Source: an uncultured Clostridium sp.
GTDB taxonomy: Bacteria; Bacillota; Clostridia; TANB77; CAG-508
Direction: 5' to 3'
DNA: 64,000 nucleotides
Assembly (NCBI GenBank): GCA_900557195.1
Contig: USRT01000003.1
Coordinates: 1 to 64,000 of the forward strand
Shown here: in pieces, positions 1 to 10,264 of the stretch
How positions within the stretch are numbered: the stretch's first letter is position 1
Layout of the letters: the number at the start of each line of letters is the position of its first letter
The notes under the pieces: generated by a model
What the model was told of the DNA's origin: nothing
The model's database searches: none
What the model saw: the letters and a program-made list of their open reading frames with translations, nothing else
Position numbers and translations under genes: made by a program

Positions 1-303
1 GTGTGAGAGGGGACGAAAATTTTAATTTAATTAAAATTTTCTACTCTACTCGATTATGATATGCAGTTTTAAAAAAGTATTTACTAATATTCTAAATCTT
101 AAATAAGATTATATATTTGTTACTCATAACAAACAAGATAAGTCTAATATAACTTCTAGTTATAGCTAGAATACAAATATGTATTTTAGAAATTTATATT
201 AAACTGTTATAATTATATTAAGCTATTATGCAAACTAAATTACAAAAAAACAGAAGAATTTCTTATAAAGGGCTTCTGCAAAACAAGAAAGGATGGTTTA
301 AGC
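1..303. other. AT-rich intergenic region
   Basis: No gene could be supported here. The only notable structure is an AT-rich inverted repeat around 17-44 (GAAAATTTTAATT / AATTAAAATTTTC), which may be the terminator of a gene lying to the left of the window. The last 60 bases form the leader of the radical SAM gene. Confidence 0.5.
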
Positions 304-1302
304 ATGAAAAATCGGATAAACTATTTGGCGATTGCACTAACAACAAGGTGTAACTTCCAATGTTTTTACTGTAAACCTACAGGTGAGAGTATATTTTCTA
401 ATATGCAAGGAACCTTAGATTTTCAAGATTTGAAGAAAATAATTAAGGTGGCATACAAATTAGGAATTAACACTTTTCGCATTACTGGAGGAGAGCCAAC
501 AATGGTTGATTATTTACCAAATTTAATCAGATATATAATGAATATTGGTGATGATACAAAAATTCGCTTGAATACAAATGGCTATAAACTTGATGCTATC
601 TTAGATAGTATAGAAGCTTTTAAAGATAGAATGGATATTGTAATTAGTGTAGACTCATTACATGAGTATATACAAGGAATTTATTATCCAAAATATTTAT
701 CTAAAAAGGTACAAGACTTAGCAAGAGAGTTAATAGCAAGAAAGATTACTACCAGATTCAACATTGTAGTAACAAAACACAATGTAAGTGAGGTTAAAGC
801 ATTAATCCACGAATCGCTTGCTTTAGGAGTGAATATAAAAATATTGGATCTGATTATTCGAAATGAGTATTTTGGTAACAATAAAAAACTCGAAGGCAAA
901 GAGGCTATAAAGTTTGGGGAAAGCTCTTACACACAGTTAGATAGCATAATTGCATATTTGGAAGAAATTTCAGAGAGTAGCAGAGAAAACTATCACATGT
1001 GGAATTCATATGGAATTCCTAGAAGTGGTTACTTCATCGGAAGCCAGTGGATTCAGGTAAAAGACTCATCAAATGGTGCACAGTATTGCAAAGTATGTGT
1101 CCAAAAATGTCCATACTATAAATCGTGCAATGAGGGAGTATTTAGTCCGTTTATATCGGTAGGCGAAATTTTGCATCTTTCTGGATGTAAAAATAAAGAT
1201 TTGTATTACAACTTAAAAGGTAAGTCTGAAGCTGAGATTGAAGAGGCTTTGGATAAAATCTTAACCTTATTTGAAGAAACGGAGTTAAGAAAACATAAAT
1301 AA
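304..1302 (+). CDS. radical SAM protein (MoaA/SPASM-like), probably acquired
   Basis: The 332-residue protein carries the radical SAM CX3CX2C motif at C16, C20 and C23 and a GGEP motif near residues 61-64, which bind the 4Fe-4S cluster and SAM. A second cysteine cluster near residues 257-275 (CKVCVQKCPYYKSC) resembles the auxiliary-cluster region of SPASM/twitch enzymes. The substrate is unknown. No peptide-precursor or cofactor gene lies beside it. An AAAGGATGG ribosome site precedes ATG 304, and a hairpin follows the stop, so the gene stands alone. Its base composition is richer in G and C than neighbouring genes. CGG is used in frame as Arg4 (313-315), and slipping there would hit an immediate stop. 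That separates it from the native gene set. The radical SAM assignment is firm and the function open. Confidence 0.85.
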   Translation: MKNRINYLAIALTTRCNFQCFYCKPTGESIFSNMQGTLDFQDLKKIIKVAYKLGINTFRITGGEPTMVDYLPNLIRYIMNIGDDTKIRLNTNGYKLDAILDSIEAFKDRMDIVISVDSLHEYIQGIYYPKYLSKKVQDLARELIARKITTRFNIVVTKHNVSEVKALIHESLALGVNIKILDLIIRNEYFGNNKKLEGKEAIKFGESSYTQLDSIIAYLEEISESSRENYHMWNSYGIPRSGYFIGSQWIQVKDSSNGAQYCKVCVQKCPYYKSCNEGVFSPFISVGEILHLSGCKNKDLYYNLKGKSEAEIEEALDKILTLFEETELRKHK

Positions 1303-1311
1303 CCATCAAAC

Positions 1312-1345
1312 AGAGCAGGTGAGAAAATTCACCTGCTCTTGTATC
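1312..1345 (+). terminator. hairpin after radical SAM gene
   Basis: AGAGCAGGTGA at 1312-1322 pairs with TCACCTGCTCT at 1329-1339. The following T-run is weak. Confidence 0.7.
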
Positions 1346-1452
1346 AATTAAAAATCAATTTATTATAAAAATTAAATTAATTAAAAGGATTTGGAGGACT
1401 TATAAATAGTTTTGCAGGTATTAAAGTTTTTGTGATTAGATAAAATAAAAGA

Positions 1453-1503
1453 AACAAGTCAAATTCAAAATTAGTAATTTTGAATTTAACTTGTTCTTTT
1501 TTA
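1453..1503 (+). terminator. terminator-like hairpin with T-tract
   Basis: A long stem (AACAAGT...ACTTGTT with AAATTCAAAATT inside) is followed by CTTTTTTAT. No gene could be found between it and the previous terminator. Confidence 0.7.
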
Positions 1504-1606
1504 TGAATTATGTAACAAATCACTTATTAATATTTTAAAGTGGTAGAAATTTAATAAAACATATGATATAAATAAAAAAAATATAAAATTAGGAGGTAAT
1601 ATCAAT

Positions 1607-2395
1607 ATGGAAGAAGAATATTTACAGTTCGCAAAAGATGTTGCATATAAAGCAGGAGAAATAATGCTAAAGTATTTTAAAGAAGATAATAGAGCAAGTT
1701 ATAAAGGAGATAAAACAATTGTTACATTAGCAGACAAAGAAATAAATACATATCTAATCGACCAAGTAAAACAAAAGTTCCCTACACATTCTGTAGATGG
1801 AGAAGAAGAACAATTTGGAAAAAGTAATTATGTATGGGTTTGTGACCCAGTTGATGGTACAGCAATGTATGCAAGACATATTCCAGTAGCAGTTTTTTCA
1901 TTAGCACTAGTTATAGATGGTATTTCAACAGTAGGAGTTGTTTATGATCCATTTACAGATAATTTATATTCTGCAATAAAAGGAAAAGGGACATATAAAA
2001 ATGGAAAGAAAATTATTGTAAATGATTATCAATTGGACGACATGAGAAGTGTATCAAATTTTGATATGTGGACAAGAGCAGATTATAATATTTACGATGT
2101 TATAAAGAAGTTAGGAGAAAAAACGTATTTTGTAAGTATAGGTAGTGTTATTAGAGGTGGTATGTGTGTTGCTGATGGTGAATTTAATATGGCAATTTTT
2201 CCAGGAACTAAAAGGAAAAATTGTGATATTGCAGCAGTAAAAGTAATTGTAGAAGAAGCAGGGGGAAAAGTAACAGATATATTTGGAAACGAGCAAAGAT
2301 ATAATCAATATATAAATGGTGCAATTATTAGTAATGGATTAGTACATGATGAAGTAGTTAAAATAATAAATGAATTTTTAAATAAAAAGCATTAA
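1607..2395 (+). CDS. inositol monophosphatase family protein
   Basis: The 262-residue product has the length and motifs of the IMPase/FIG metal-dependent phosphatase superfamily. GEEE supplies the first metal ligand near residue 66. DPVDGTAMY near residues 85-93 matches the DPxDGT metal-binding signature. A C-terminal CDIAAVKVIVEEAGG matches the WDxAA...GG region, but with Cys in place of the usual Trp. Such enzymes hydrolyse inositol phosphates, PAP or related sugar phosphates in the cytoplasm, and the substrate cannot be read from sequence. TTAGGAGGT lies nine bases before ATG 1607. The GDPD gene follows 70 bases downstream on the same strand. Confidence 0.88.
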   Translation: MEEEYLQFAKDVAYKAGEIMLKYFKEDNRASYKGDKTIVTLADKEINTYLIDQVKQKFPTHSVDGEEEQFGKSNYVWVCDPVDGTAMYARHIPVAVFSLALVIDGISTVGVVYDPFTDNLYSAIKGKGTYKNGKKIIVNDYQLDDMRSVSNFDMWTRADYNIYDVIKKLGEKTYFVSIGSVIRGGMCVADGEFNMAIFPGTKRKNCDIAAVKVIVEEAGGKVTDIFGNEQRYNQYINGAIISNGLVHDEVVKIINEFLNKKH

Positions 2396-2465
2396 TTAAT
2401 GTCATGAAAAAAGAATATATTAATAATATATTTATAACTTAAGTTAAAGCTTTGAGGAGATAAAA

Positions 2466-3188
2466 ATGAGAAATCTTAATTTTTTAAAAGAAACTATAAT
2501 AGCACATAGAGGAGTACATAGTAAAGAAAAAAATATTATAGAAAATAGTATAGAATCATTTCAGAAAGCTATAGAGAAAAATTATATAATTGAACTAGAT
2601 GTTCATTGTCTAAAAGATGGTGAAGTTGTTGTTTTTCATGATGATAATATAGAAAGAATAACAGGCATTAATAAGAACATAAAAGATTGTACATATGAAG
2701 AAATAAGAAATATAAAATTATATAACCAGAATACATATATACCTAAATTTTCTGATGTTTTAAAACTTGTAGATGGAAAAGTTCCAATACTAATTGAGCT
2801 AAAAAATGATAATAAAACAGGTTTACTAGAAGAAAAATTGATGGAGAATTTAAGAAATTATAATGGAAAGTTTGCAATACAAAGTTTTAATCCATTTAGT
2901 GTAAAATGGTTCAAAGATAATTATCCAGATATAATAAGAGGTCAGTTGGTATGCAAATTTAAAAATGGAAAAATGAATAAGATAAAAAAGTTGTTATTAA
3001 AAAATATGTTTTTTAACTTTATTACAAAACCAGATTTTATTTCCTACAATACAGAAGATTTAAGTTATGAAGAAGCAATAAAAATAAAGAGAGGAAAATT
3101 TCTTTTAGGTTGGACTGTAAGAAGTAAGGAAAAATATGATGAATTAATAAAATATTATGATAATTTAATTTGTGAAGAGTTTATATAA
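2466..3188 (+). CDS. glycerophosphodiester phosphodiesterase
   Basis: The 240-residue protein belongs to the GDPD family, which hydrolyses glycerophosphodiesters from lipid turnover to glycerol-3-phosphate and an alcohol. The AHRG motif near residues 14-17, ELDVH near 39-43 and FHDD near 53-56 supply the catalytic His pair and the metal ligands, in the expected order. The C-terminal GWTV motif is also present. There is no signal peptide, so the enzyme is likely cytosolic. GAGGAG precedes ATG 2466. The HD gene follows after 38 bases, probably in one transcript. Confidence 0.9.
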   Translation: MRNLNFLKETIIAHRGVHSKEKNIIENSIESFQKAIEKNYIIELDVHCLKDGEVVVFHDDNIERITGINKNIKDCTYEEIRNIKLYNQNTYIPKFSDVLKLVDGKVPILIELKNDNKTGLLEEKLMENLRNYNGKFAIQSFNPFSVKWFKDNYPDIIRGQLVCKFKNGKMNKIKKLLLKNMFFNFITKPDFISYNTEDLSYEEAIKIKRGKFLLGWTVRSKEKYDELIKYYDNLICEEFI

Positions 3189-3226
3189 TATAGAATAATT
3201 GAGAAAGTTTAAGGAGATAATTAAAC

Positions 3227-4625
3227 ATGGATATTTATGGCATAAAAAGTATAAAGGAAGAAGATTTAAATTTTGAGTTTGATAAATATTATAAACAGAC
3301 AGCACTAAAATTAAAATCTGCTAAAACAGAGGAAGAAAGAAATGAAATAAGAAGAGAAGAACGAGAAGCCTTAAGTTCATCTAATAATATAGAAATTGAC
3401 TTAAAAAAATTAAAAGAAGATTTTATTAAGCTTATATTAGATGAGAATTCTTCAAAATATTTGTGGATTTTATATAGTAAATATAACGGTGAAGAGAATT
3501 ATATTGATAAAATAAGTGAAATATTAAAAAAAGAAAATGAAATCATTCGAGGAGGTACAAATACATATAAAATGAATGGCTGGATGGCACATACTTTATA
3601 TGTTTATCAAATTGTAAATGATAATATTGTAAATAACAAAGAAATTTTAAACTTCAATGGTAAGGAAGAAAATAAAAATCAAGTAAAAGAATTAAACAAA
3701 TTATATAACGAATTAGACAAAGAATCGAAGTTTATACTTAAGATTTTTGCTTTGATTCATGATATAGGTGTTATAGAAGATATAAAATATCACCCTGAAT
3801 TGGGAAGTAAATATGTAGAAAAGGTTCTAGAGGAAATTGGCTTGACTTCACAAGAACTTGAAAAAAATAATATTAAAATTAATTTACAAGATTTAATTCG
3901 GGATATTAAAAGTAATTGTAAAATATCATATATTAATAACAAGTCTATCAACAGAAGGGAGCGATAAGTATGTAGAACTTGCATATAGAGATTTAATTAG
4001 TAATATACCAGATATTAAAGAGATAAAAAATAATATACCTAAAATATTGCTTATATTTGCTTATGGAGATATTATTGCTGTAGATGAAAGTTTAATGGAT
4101 TTAGGAAAATATAATAGAATAAAAGAAGGATATTATTTTTTTGAAGCAGTAACACAAAATAAAATCCCAACAAGAGACAAAGAAAAAGTTGCAATAGAGA
4201 GAATCTGTGATATGGCAGGAAAAATTACATATGAAGAATTAAAAGAATTGTTAGACAATATTCTTAAAAAATATGAAATAGATAAAAATACTTTTATTCA
4301 AGATATGTATAATATTAAAATAATGAGATATACAGGACCTTTAATGAAAACATTAAATAATATTGAATTAACAATCAAAATATATTATGAGATTTTTGAA
4401 TTGATAGGTAAAAGAGAAGGAAAAGATTCTCTTGAAGATTATACAATTATTTTTGTACCAGATAAACAAGAAAATGATTTTGTAGAACAATTTAAAAATG
4501 GAAACTTTTTTAAATGTGTAGAAAAAATGAAAGAAACAAAAGCAAATGAAACAACATATGAACATATAAAAATAGAAAATGGAGTAGATTCTGAAGGAAA
4601 ATATCTACATATAAGAGTAATATAA
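3227..4625 (+). CDS. HD-domain phosphohydrolase-like protein, read through a CGGG +1 site
   Basis: Read conventionally, the frame closes at 3967. Skipping C3899 (ATT-C-GGG, Gly225) joins it to the frame ending at 4625 and gives 465 residues. The central part carries an HD-like motif, MAHTLYVY near residues 121-128 and LIHDIGV near 177-183, followed by HPELGSKYV, as in HD metal-dependent phosphohydrolases. The joined sequence continues LITSLSTEGSDKYVELAYRDL without a break, which supports one gene. The Ppx-like gene starts 18 bases downstream. HD and Ppx/GppA domains are often linked, so a joint role in nucleotide or polyphosphate hydrolysis is plausible but inferred. The substrate is unknown. 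Confidence 0.75.
3899..3902 (+). other. CGG +1 frameshift site 1 (CGGG, Gly225 of HD protein)
   Basis: Codons run ATT [C] GGG ATA. Skipping C3899 restores the frame to 4625. Confidence 0.8.
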
Positions 4626-4642
4626 AAATGGGAGGATTTAAT

Positions 4643-5512
4643 ATGGAAAAAATAATTATAGAAGTAGGTTCAACAAATACTAAAATAGACAAATATGATG
4701 GTAAAAACATAGAAAATATAGGAACAGAAACAATAGAATTTAAGAAAAATTATAAAAAAGAAAATAAACTAGATGAGAAAGATGTAGAAAAATTAATTAA
4801 TATAGTAAACAAACAAAAAACAATTACTAATAATATATATGTATGTGGTACAAGCATATTTAGAAACTTAAGCGACAAACAAAAAGAAGAATTTTTAAAT
4901 AAATTTAAACAAAATACAGGAGCAGAATTTGAAATAATATCATCAGAAGAAGAAAATAAATTAACAGTAGCAGGTGCTACCAAAAAAGTAAATGGAAAAG
5001 TAGCGATATTTGTTGGAGGAGGAGGTTCTAGCGAAATTGCTATATATGATAATGGAATAAAAGAAATGGTAAACACACCAATTGGTGTTATGGATGCAAT
5101 GGCAAAATTTCCAGATTTAGCAGAAGATTTAGCAACAACAGATTTAGAAGAAGTAAAGAGCTTTGTAAAAGAAAAATTAAATCTTCCAAAAGAAAAAGCA
5201 GATATATTAATACTAGCAGGCGGAGGACATAAACATTTTGCAATTGATTCTGGAGTTCGTTATGAAAAAAATAATTTATATGAAGATGAATTACAACCAA
5301 TACAAATGGATATAGAAACTAGAATAAAAGAAAGTAAAAGATATTATAAAGAAATATCTCTTGATGAAATTAGAAATAGAGTAAATGATCCAGATTGGTG
5401 GTATGCAACAAGAGCGATGTGTGCATTTGTATTAGTAGTAGCAGAGGAAATAGGCGCAAAATATGTTGTACCAACAGACATTTCTATGGTATATGGATTA
5501 TTAGACAAATAA
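4643..5512 (+). CDS. exopolyphosphatase-like (Ppx/GppA family) protein
   Basis: The 289-residue product shows the ASKHA phosphate-1 loop EVGSTNTKI at its N-terminus and the second phosphate loop FVGGGGSSEIA near residue 120. It also has AGGGHKHFAID near residue 193, the pattern of Ppx/GppA phosphatases acting on polyphosphate or pppGpp. It is shorter than typical Ppx (about 310-510 residues), and the HD domain often fused to these proteins is encoded separately just upstream. ATG 4643 was chosen over 4628 because GGGAGG at 4629-4634 fits it. A strong terminator follows. Substrate choice remains open. Confidence 0.75.
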   Translation: MEKIIIEVGSTNTKIDKYDGKNIENIGTETIEFKKNYKKENKLDEKDVEKLINIVNKQKTITNNIYVCGTSIFRNLSDKQKEEFLNKFKQNTGAEFEIISSEEENKLTVAGATKKVNGKVAIFVGGGGSSEIAIYDNGIKEMVNTPIGVMDAMAKFPDLAEDLATTDLEEVKSFVKEKLNLPKEKADILILAGGGHKHFAIDSGVRYEKNNLYEDELQPIQMDIETRIKESKRYYKEISLDEIRNRVNDPDWWYATRAMCAFVLVVAEEIGAKYVVPTDISMVYGLLDK

Positions 5513-5520
5513 ATTATATA

Positions 5521-5562
5521 AAAATGTGAAAGTAAATATTTAATATACTTTCACATTTTTAC
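5521..5562 (+). terminator. rho-independent terminator after Ppx-like gene
   Basis: AAAATGTGAAAGTA and TACTTTCACATTTT form a near-perfect stem, followed by T residues. Confidence 0.85.
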
Positions 5563-5717
5563 AATTTACATAGAATTAAGAAATATAAATAACATGAAAT
5601 GTAATAAATCTGTAATTGTAATGATAAATCTTTTATGATACTATAAAAATTGAATAAATATACTAATATTGTAATTTATTTCAAATAAAAATAAAAAATA
5701 GGATAAAAGGTAATAAA

Positions 5718-7479
5718 ATGAAAAATAATTTTTTAATTAAAACTTTAAAAGGAACAAAAATATATATAATAATTACATTGTTATTAAGTGCAATATATTC
5801 TAGACTAGTAGTTTTGGTACCAATGTTTATTCGGATATGCTTTAGATGGAATTATAATGGGAAATGAAGAAGTAATACCATCATTTATTACAAATTTATT
5901 TTATTTATCAAATAGTAAAATAGGAAAAATAATAATTCTTTCAATAGTTTTAATATTGGTAAATATAATAATTTTTATTGTTAGTTACATAAAAAATAAA
6001 ATAAACACAAAGTTTAATTTAAAAATAAATAGAAATGTAAAACAGATTGTGTTAGAACATATTCCAAAATTAGAATATATGGAATTTTCCAATATAAACA
6101 AATCAGATGTCATTCAAAGAGTTAATAATGATGCTACAACATATTCTGAATTTTTCAATTCACAAATAAATCTATTTTTTGATACTATATTTATTATTAT
6201 TTTTGCTGTAGCACAAACTTTAGAGTTAAATGTTACAGTAGGTATATTTATTGGTATTATATGTCTTTTTATTGTAATTTTATCAATATGGTTTTTCAAA
6301 AATTCTAAACCATTAGTTGAAGATATTGTTGAAAGGAATAAAGAAGTAATAGAAAAAACAACAATTAATGTAGAAAACTCTAAAATGGTAAAAATATATA
6401 ACAGAGAAGAAAAAGAAATACAAGATTTTAAAAAGATAAATGATGAGTATAGAAAAAAAGATGTAAAATTAGCTAAACTAAAAGTTTGGTATAGAATAAC
6501 AACACATTCATTAAGAAATTTTAAAGAGCCATTTATTTTATTATGGGGAGGAATTTTAGTTGTAAGAGGAGAGCTTACAATTGCAAGCCTTTCTATATTA
6601 CTTGCATATGCTACCAAAATTATGTACTATGTATATGATACAGTTGCAAAATTGGAAAATATTAATGAATTTATTGTTGCATATAAAAAACTTTCTAAAC
6701 TAATGAAATATAAAGAAGATGTAGAAAAAAATCCAGACATTAAATTATCAGGAGATATTATATTTAAAAATGTGAGTATAAAAATACAAGAAAATAAAGT
6801 GTTAGAAAATCTTAATTTTATAATTAAGCAAGGAGAAAATATTGCTATTATTGGAGATAATGGTTCAGGAAAAACAATTATAGCAAAAACATTAATTGGA
6901 TTTTATGAATATACAGGTGATATTTATATTGGAGAATGGGATATAAAAAAAGTAAGCAAAAAGAGTTTAAGAAATTATATAGGAGTTGTTTTACAAGATA
7001 CATATTTATTTACAGATACAGTTAAAAATAATATAAATATAAATCAAAATAAAATAAGTGATAAGCAAATTATAAATGTATGTAAAATGGCAGAATTATA
7101 CGATGATATAAAAAGATTTGATAATAATATTAATTACTTGATAGGAAAAGGTGGAAACAATGTATCCGGAGGACAAAAACAAAGAATTGCAATTGCAAGA
7201 ACGATTCTTTTAGATAATAAATTTATTATATTTGATGATTCACTTTCTAAGCTAGATAGTAAAACAAAAGTAAAAATATTAAATAATATTATCAAAATGC
7301 AAAAGGGAACTATAATTATTTCACATGATATAGAAGTTGTACAAAAATGTGACAAAGTTTTATTTATAAATAATAAAAGTGTAAAAGTTAGTACACATCA
7401 AGATTTATTAGAAAACGATGAACAATACAGACAAATTATAGAAATAAATCAAAACAAAATATTTGAAGATGAGGATTAG
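5718..7479 (+). CDS. ABC exporter half-transporter, degenerate-site partner, with CGGA +1 site
   Basis: ATG 5718, with AAAAGGTAATAAA upstream, opens a reading frame that breaks at ATT-C-GGA. Skipping C5832 (Gly39) joins it to the long downstream frame and gives about 586 residues. The N-terminal half is a six-TM exporter domain whose first helix lies before the shift. The ATPase half has Walker A GDNGSGKT, the signature VSGGQ and Walker B IIFDDS, with an H-loop SHD. The residue after Walker B is Asp where catalytic Glu is expected, so this is the degenerate-site subunit of a heterodimeric exporter. The partner gene follows with overlapping spacing. Substrate unknown. Confidence 0.85.
5832..5835 (+). 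other. CGG +1 frameshift site 2 (CGGA, Gly39 of ABC exporter)
   Basis: Codons run TTT ATT [C] GGA TAT. Skipping C5832 joins the N-terminal membrane helix to the rest of the exporter. Confidence 0.85.
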
Positions 7480-7483
7480 TCAA

Positions 7484-9187
7484 ATGTTAGAAGAAATAAA
7501 AAATCAATATAAAAAAGAAACTATAAAAATAACAATAGGCTGGATAATAACTAGTATAATGGTTGTATTATTTATAGCTTTTACTATTGTAATGATAGAA
7601 TATGCAATTCCAAGTAAAGATATAAACTTAATCATAAAATTAGGAGTTATATATTTTGGAGTAAATATATTAAGAGCAATTGCTACTTTTTTTGAAGATT
7701 TAAATCATGAAGCTTTTGATGTAAAAGTGCAGGCCGATTATAGAGAAAAAATATTTATAAAATTACAAAAAATGAATCAGAGTGAAATTGACAAAATAAG
7801 AGTTGGTGAAATCTTAGAAAATATGCTTAATGACACAAAAGAGTTTTCTAGATTTTATGGTACTGGAATATGCAGGTCATATTATGGAGGAATTATTAGA
7901 CTACTTGGAACATTAATGGTTTTAGCATATTTAAATATTCCAATTGCTACAATTACATTTATTATTTATCTGTTTGGATTTTTCATAACATACATATTTA
8001 ATAAAAAATCAATCAAATATACAAAAGCAAAAAGAATGATAAATGCAAAAATATTAAACTGGTCAAATGAACAAGTACAAGGTTATCAAACAATAAAATC
8101 TCTAGAAATAGAAAAAGAGAGAATGAAAGAAATAAAATCTTTATTAATAATATATGAAGATTCAGTAAATAAATTAGAAAAAAATATTAGGTTGTATACA
8201 TGTATATATGATTTTATTGTATCATTTGTAGGAGTTACTAATATTTTATTAGGAAGTATTAGTGTAGAAAATGGAATTATATCATATGGGGCATTAGTTA
8301 TACTTTCAAGATATATTTCGTCCCCAGAAACATATGCTAGATGGTTTATAGATGGATTTCAAATTAGGAACATTGGAAAAATTGCATATGGCAAAATAAC
8401 GAATATTTTGCAAAAAACAGAAGAAGAGACTAATTATGGAGTAGAGTTGACAAAAGTAGATAAAATAGAATTTATAAATGTTAAATTTGGTTATAATGAA
8501 AATGAAAACACCTTAAATGATATAAGTTTTATTGCAAATAAAGACGAAAAAATTGCTTTGGTTGGAAGAACAGGAAGCGGAAAAACAAGTCTTGTAAATG
8601 TAATTTGTAAATTTTATGACATACAAAGTGGACAAATAAAGATAAATGATAAAGATTATAATGAATATAATATAAAAAGCTTAAGAAATAAAATCGGATA
8701 CATCATGCAAAAAGTAGTTATATTTAATGGAACCATATTTGATAATATTAATTATGCAAATAAAGATATATCAAAAGAAGAGATGATTGATATATGTAAA
8801 AAATTAAACTTGCATGATAAAATTATGTCTTTAAAAGATGAATATGAAACCAAAATTGATGAAGATACAGATTTATTCTCTGCAGGAGAAAAGCAATTAA
8901 TAAATTTTGCAAGAGTAATGGTAGAAGATCCAGAAATTATTATATTAGATGAAGCTACTGCTAGTTTAAGCTATAAATCAGAAATGCTAGTGAGACAAGC
9001 AATAGAAGAAATTACAAAAGGAAAAATTAGTTTCATAATAGCACATAGATTATCAACTATCAAAAATTGTGACAAAATATTTTTAATGGATAATGGAAAA
9101 ATCATAGAGCAAGGAAATCATAACGAATTAATAGAAAAACAAGGTAAGTATTTTGAATTAGTGTTCAGTGGAGATGAGGAAAAATGA
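7484..9187 (+). CDS. ABC exporter half-transporter, catalytic partner
   Basis: The 567-residue protein is an ABC exporter with six predicted TM helices and a C-terminal ATPase: Walker A GRTGSGKT, a degenerate signature FSAGEKQ in place of LSGGQ, Walker B IIILDEATAS with the catalytic Glu, and H-loop AHR. It complements the upstream subunit, which keeps LSGGQ but lacks the Glu, as in BmrCD/LmrCD-type heterodimers with one active site. GAGG inside the end of the upstream gene (7471-7474) serves ATG 7484, and upstream in-frame TTG or ATG codons lack such a site. Coupled translation with the partner is likely. Confidence 0.88.
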   Translation: MLEEIKNQYKKETIKITIGWIITSIMVVLFIAFTIVMIEYAIPSKDINLIIKLGVIYFGVNILRAIATFFEDLNHEAFDVKVQADYREKIFIKLQKMNQSEIDKIRVGEILENMLNDTKEFSRFYGTGICRSYYGGIIRLLGTLMVLAYLNIPIATITFIIYLFGFFITYIFNKKSIKYTKAKRMINAKILNWSNEQVQGYQTIKSLEIEKERMKEIKSLLIIYEDSVNKLEKNIRLYTCIYDFIVSFVGVTNILLGSISVENGIISYGALVILSRYISSPETYARWFIDGFQIRNIGKIAYGKITNILQKTEEETNYGVELTKVDKIEFINVKFGYNENENTLNDISFIANKDEKIALVGRTGSGKTSLVNVICKFYDIQSGQIKINDKDYNEYNIKSLRNKIGYIMQKVVIFNGTIFDNINYANKDISKEEMIDICKKLNLHDKIMSLKDEYETKIDEDTDLFSAGEKQLINFARVMVEDPEIIILDEATASLSYKSEMLVRQAIEEITKGKISFIIAHRLSTIKNCDKIFLMDNGKIIEQGNHNELIEKQGKYFELVFSGDEEK

Positions 9188-9229
9188 ACACTTACAAATA
9201 ATAATAGATTTTATACTTAGGAGAAAAGA

Positions 9230-10264
9230 ATGGGAATTATAGAAGTAAAAAAATTAGTTAAAGAATATAAAGTAATACAAAAAGAAAAGGGTCTGTTAGG
9301 CTATTTTAAAAACTTAATTCATCCAAAATACAAAAAATTTACAGCGGTAAATAATATAAATATTAATATTGAAGAAGGAGAACTTGTAGGTTATATAGGC
9401 GAAAATGGAGCAGGAAAAAGTACAACAATTAAAATGTTAACAGGGTTATTAACTCCAACATCAGGTGAGGTAATAGTAAATGGTTTGGTTCCAAGTGAAA
9501 AAAGAATAGAAAATAATAAAAACATAGGAGCAGTTTTCGGACAGAAAACTCAACTTTGGTGGGACTTACCAGTTATAGAATCTTTTAGGTTAATTAAAAA
9601 AATGTATAAAATTCCAGAAAATGAATACAGAAAAAACTTAAAGAGATTTACAGAAATATTGGAACTAGAAGATTTATTAGAAAAACAAGTAAAAAACTTG
9701 AGTTTAGGACAAAAAATGAGATGTGAGATAGCAGCAACATTCATGCACAATCCTAAAATAGTTTACTTAGATGAGCCAACAATAGGTTTAGATGTTTTAG
9801 TAAAAGAAAATATTAGAAAATTTATAAAAGATGTAAATAAAGAAAAAAATACTACAGTTATTCTTACAACACATGATTTAAAAGATATAGAAGATGTGTG
9901 TAATCGAATTATTCTTTTAGATAAAGGTCAAATTATTTATGATGGTGGAAAACAAGAATTTAAAGATATTTATGGAAATTATGTAATAGCTGAATTTATT
10001 ATAAAAGAAAAGAAACAAAGTATTAAAGAAAGTATGAATTTAGATATAATACACATATTAGAAGAAACAGAAAAAAGCTTGAAAATAAAATTTAAACATG
10101 ATGAAACAACAATAATGAAAGTAATGGATGAAATATCTAAATATTGTACAATTGAAGATATACATATGAAAGAACCAGAATTAGAAGATATATTAAAAGA
10201 CGTATATAAAGGAGTACATACAAATGATAAAAAGTATGATAGCACTAGCGAAAATGCAATTTAG
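9230..10264 (+). CDS. ABC-2 type exporter ATPase
   Basis: The 344-residue ATPase carries Walker A GENGAGKST near residue 63, signature LSLGQKMR, Walker B IVYLDEPTIGLD and the H-loop TTHD. It has the long N-terminal stretch (KEKGLLGYFKNLIHPKY) typical of the COG4586 family. That family pairs with two membrane proteins of the COG4587/COG3694 type, which are exactly the next two genes. Some relatives export viologens or other cationic compounds, but the substrate here is unknown. The 3' end overlaps the next gene by 41 bases, which indicates translational coupling. Confidence 0.9.
   Translation: MGIIEVKKLVKEYKVIQKEKGLLGYFKNLIHPKYKKFTAVNNININIEEGELVGYIGENGAGKSTTIKMLTGLLTPTSGEVIVNGLVPSEKRIENNKNIGAVFGQKTQLWWDLPVIESFRLIKKMYKIPENEYRKNLKRFTEILELEDLLEKQVKNLSLGQKMRCEIAATFMHNPKIVYLDEPTIGLDVLVKENIRKFIKDVNKEKNTTVILTTHDLKDIEDVCNRIILLDKGQIIYDGGKQEFKDIYGNYVIAEFIIKEKKQSIKESMNLDIIHILEETEKSLKIKFKHDETTIMKVMDEISKYCTIEDIHMKEPELEDILKDVYKGVHTNDKKYDSTSENAI

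Noticed and set aside
684..899. Minus-strand frames such as 684-899, 4750-5076, 6114-6617, 11172-11585 and 25971-26390
   Set aside because: They overlap strong plus-strand genes, have no ribosome sites or motifs, and are shadows of AT-rich coding sequence.
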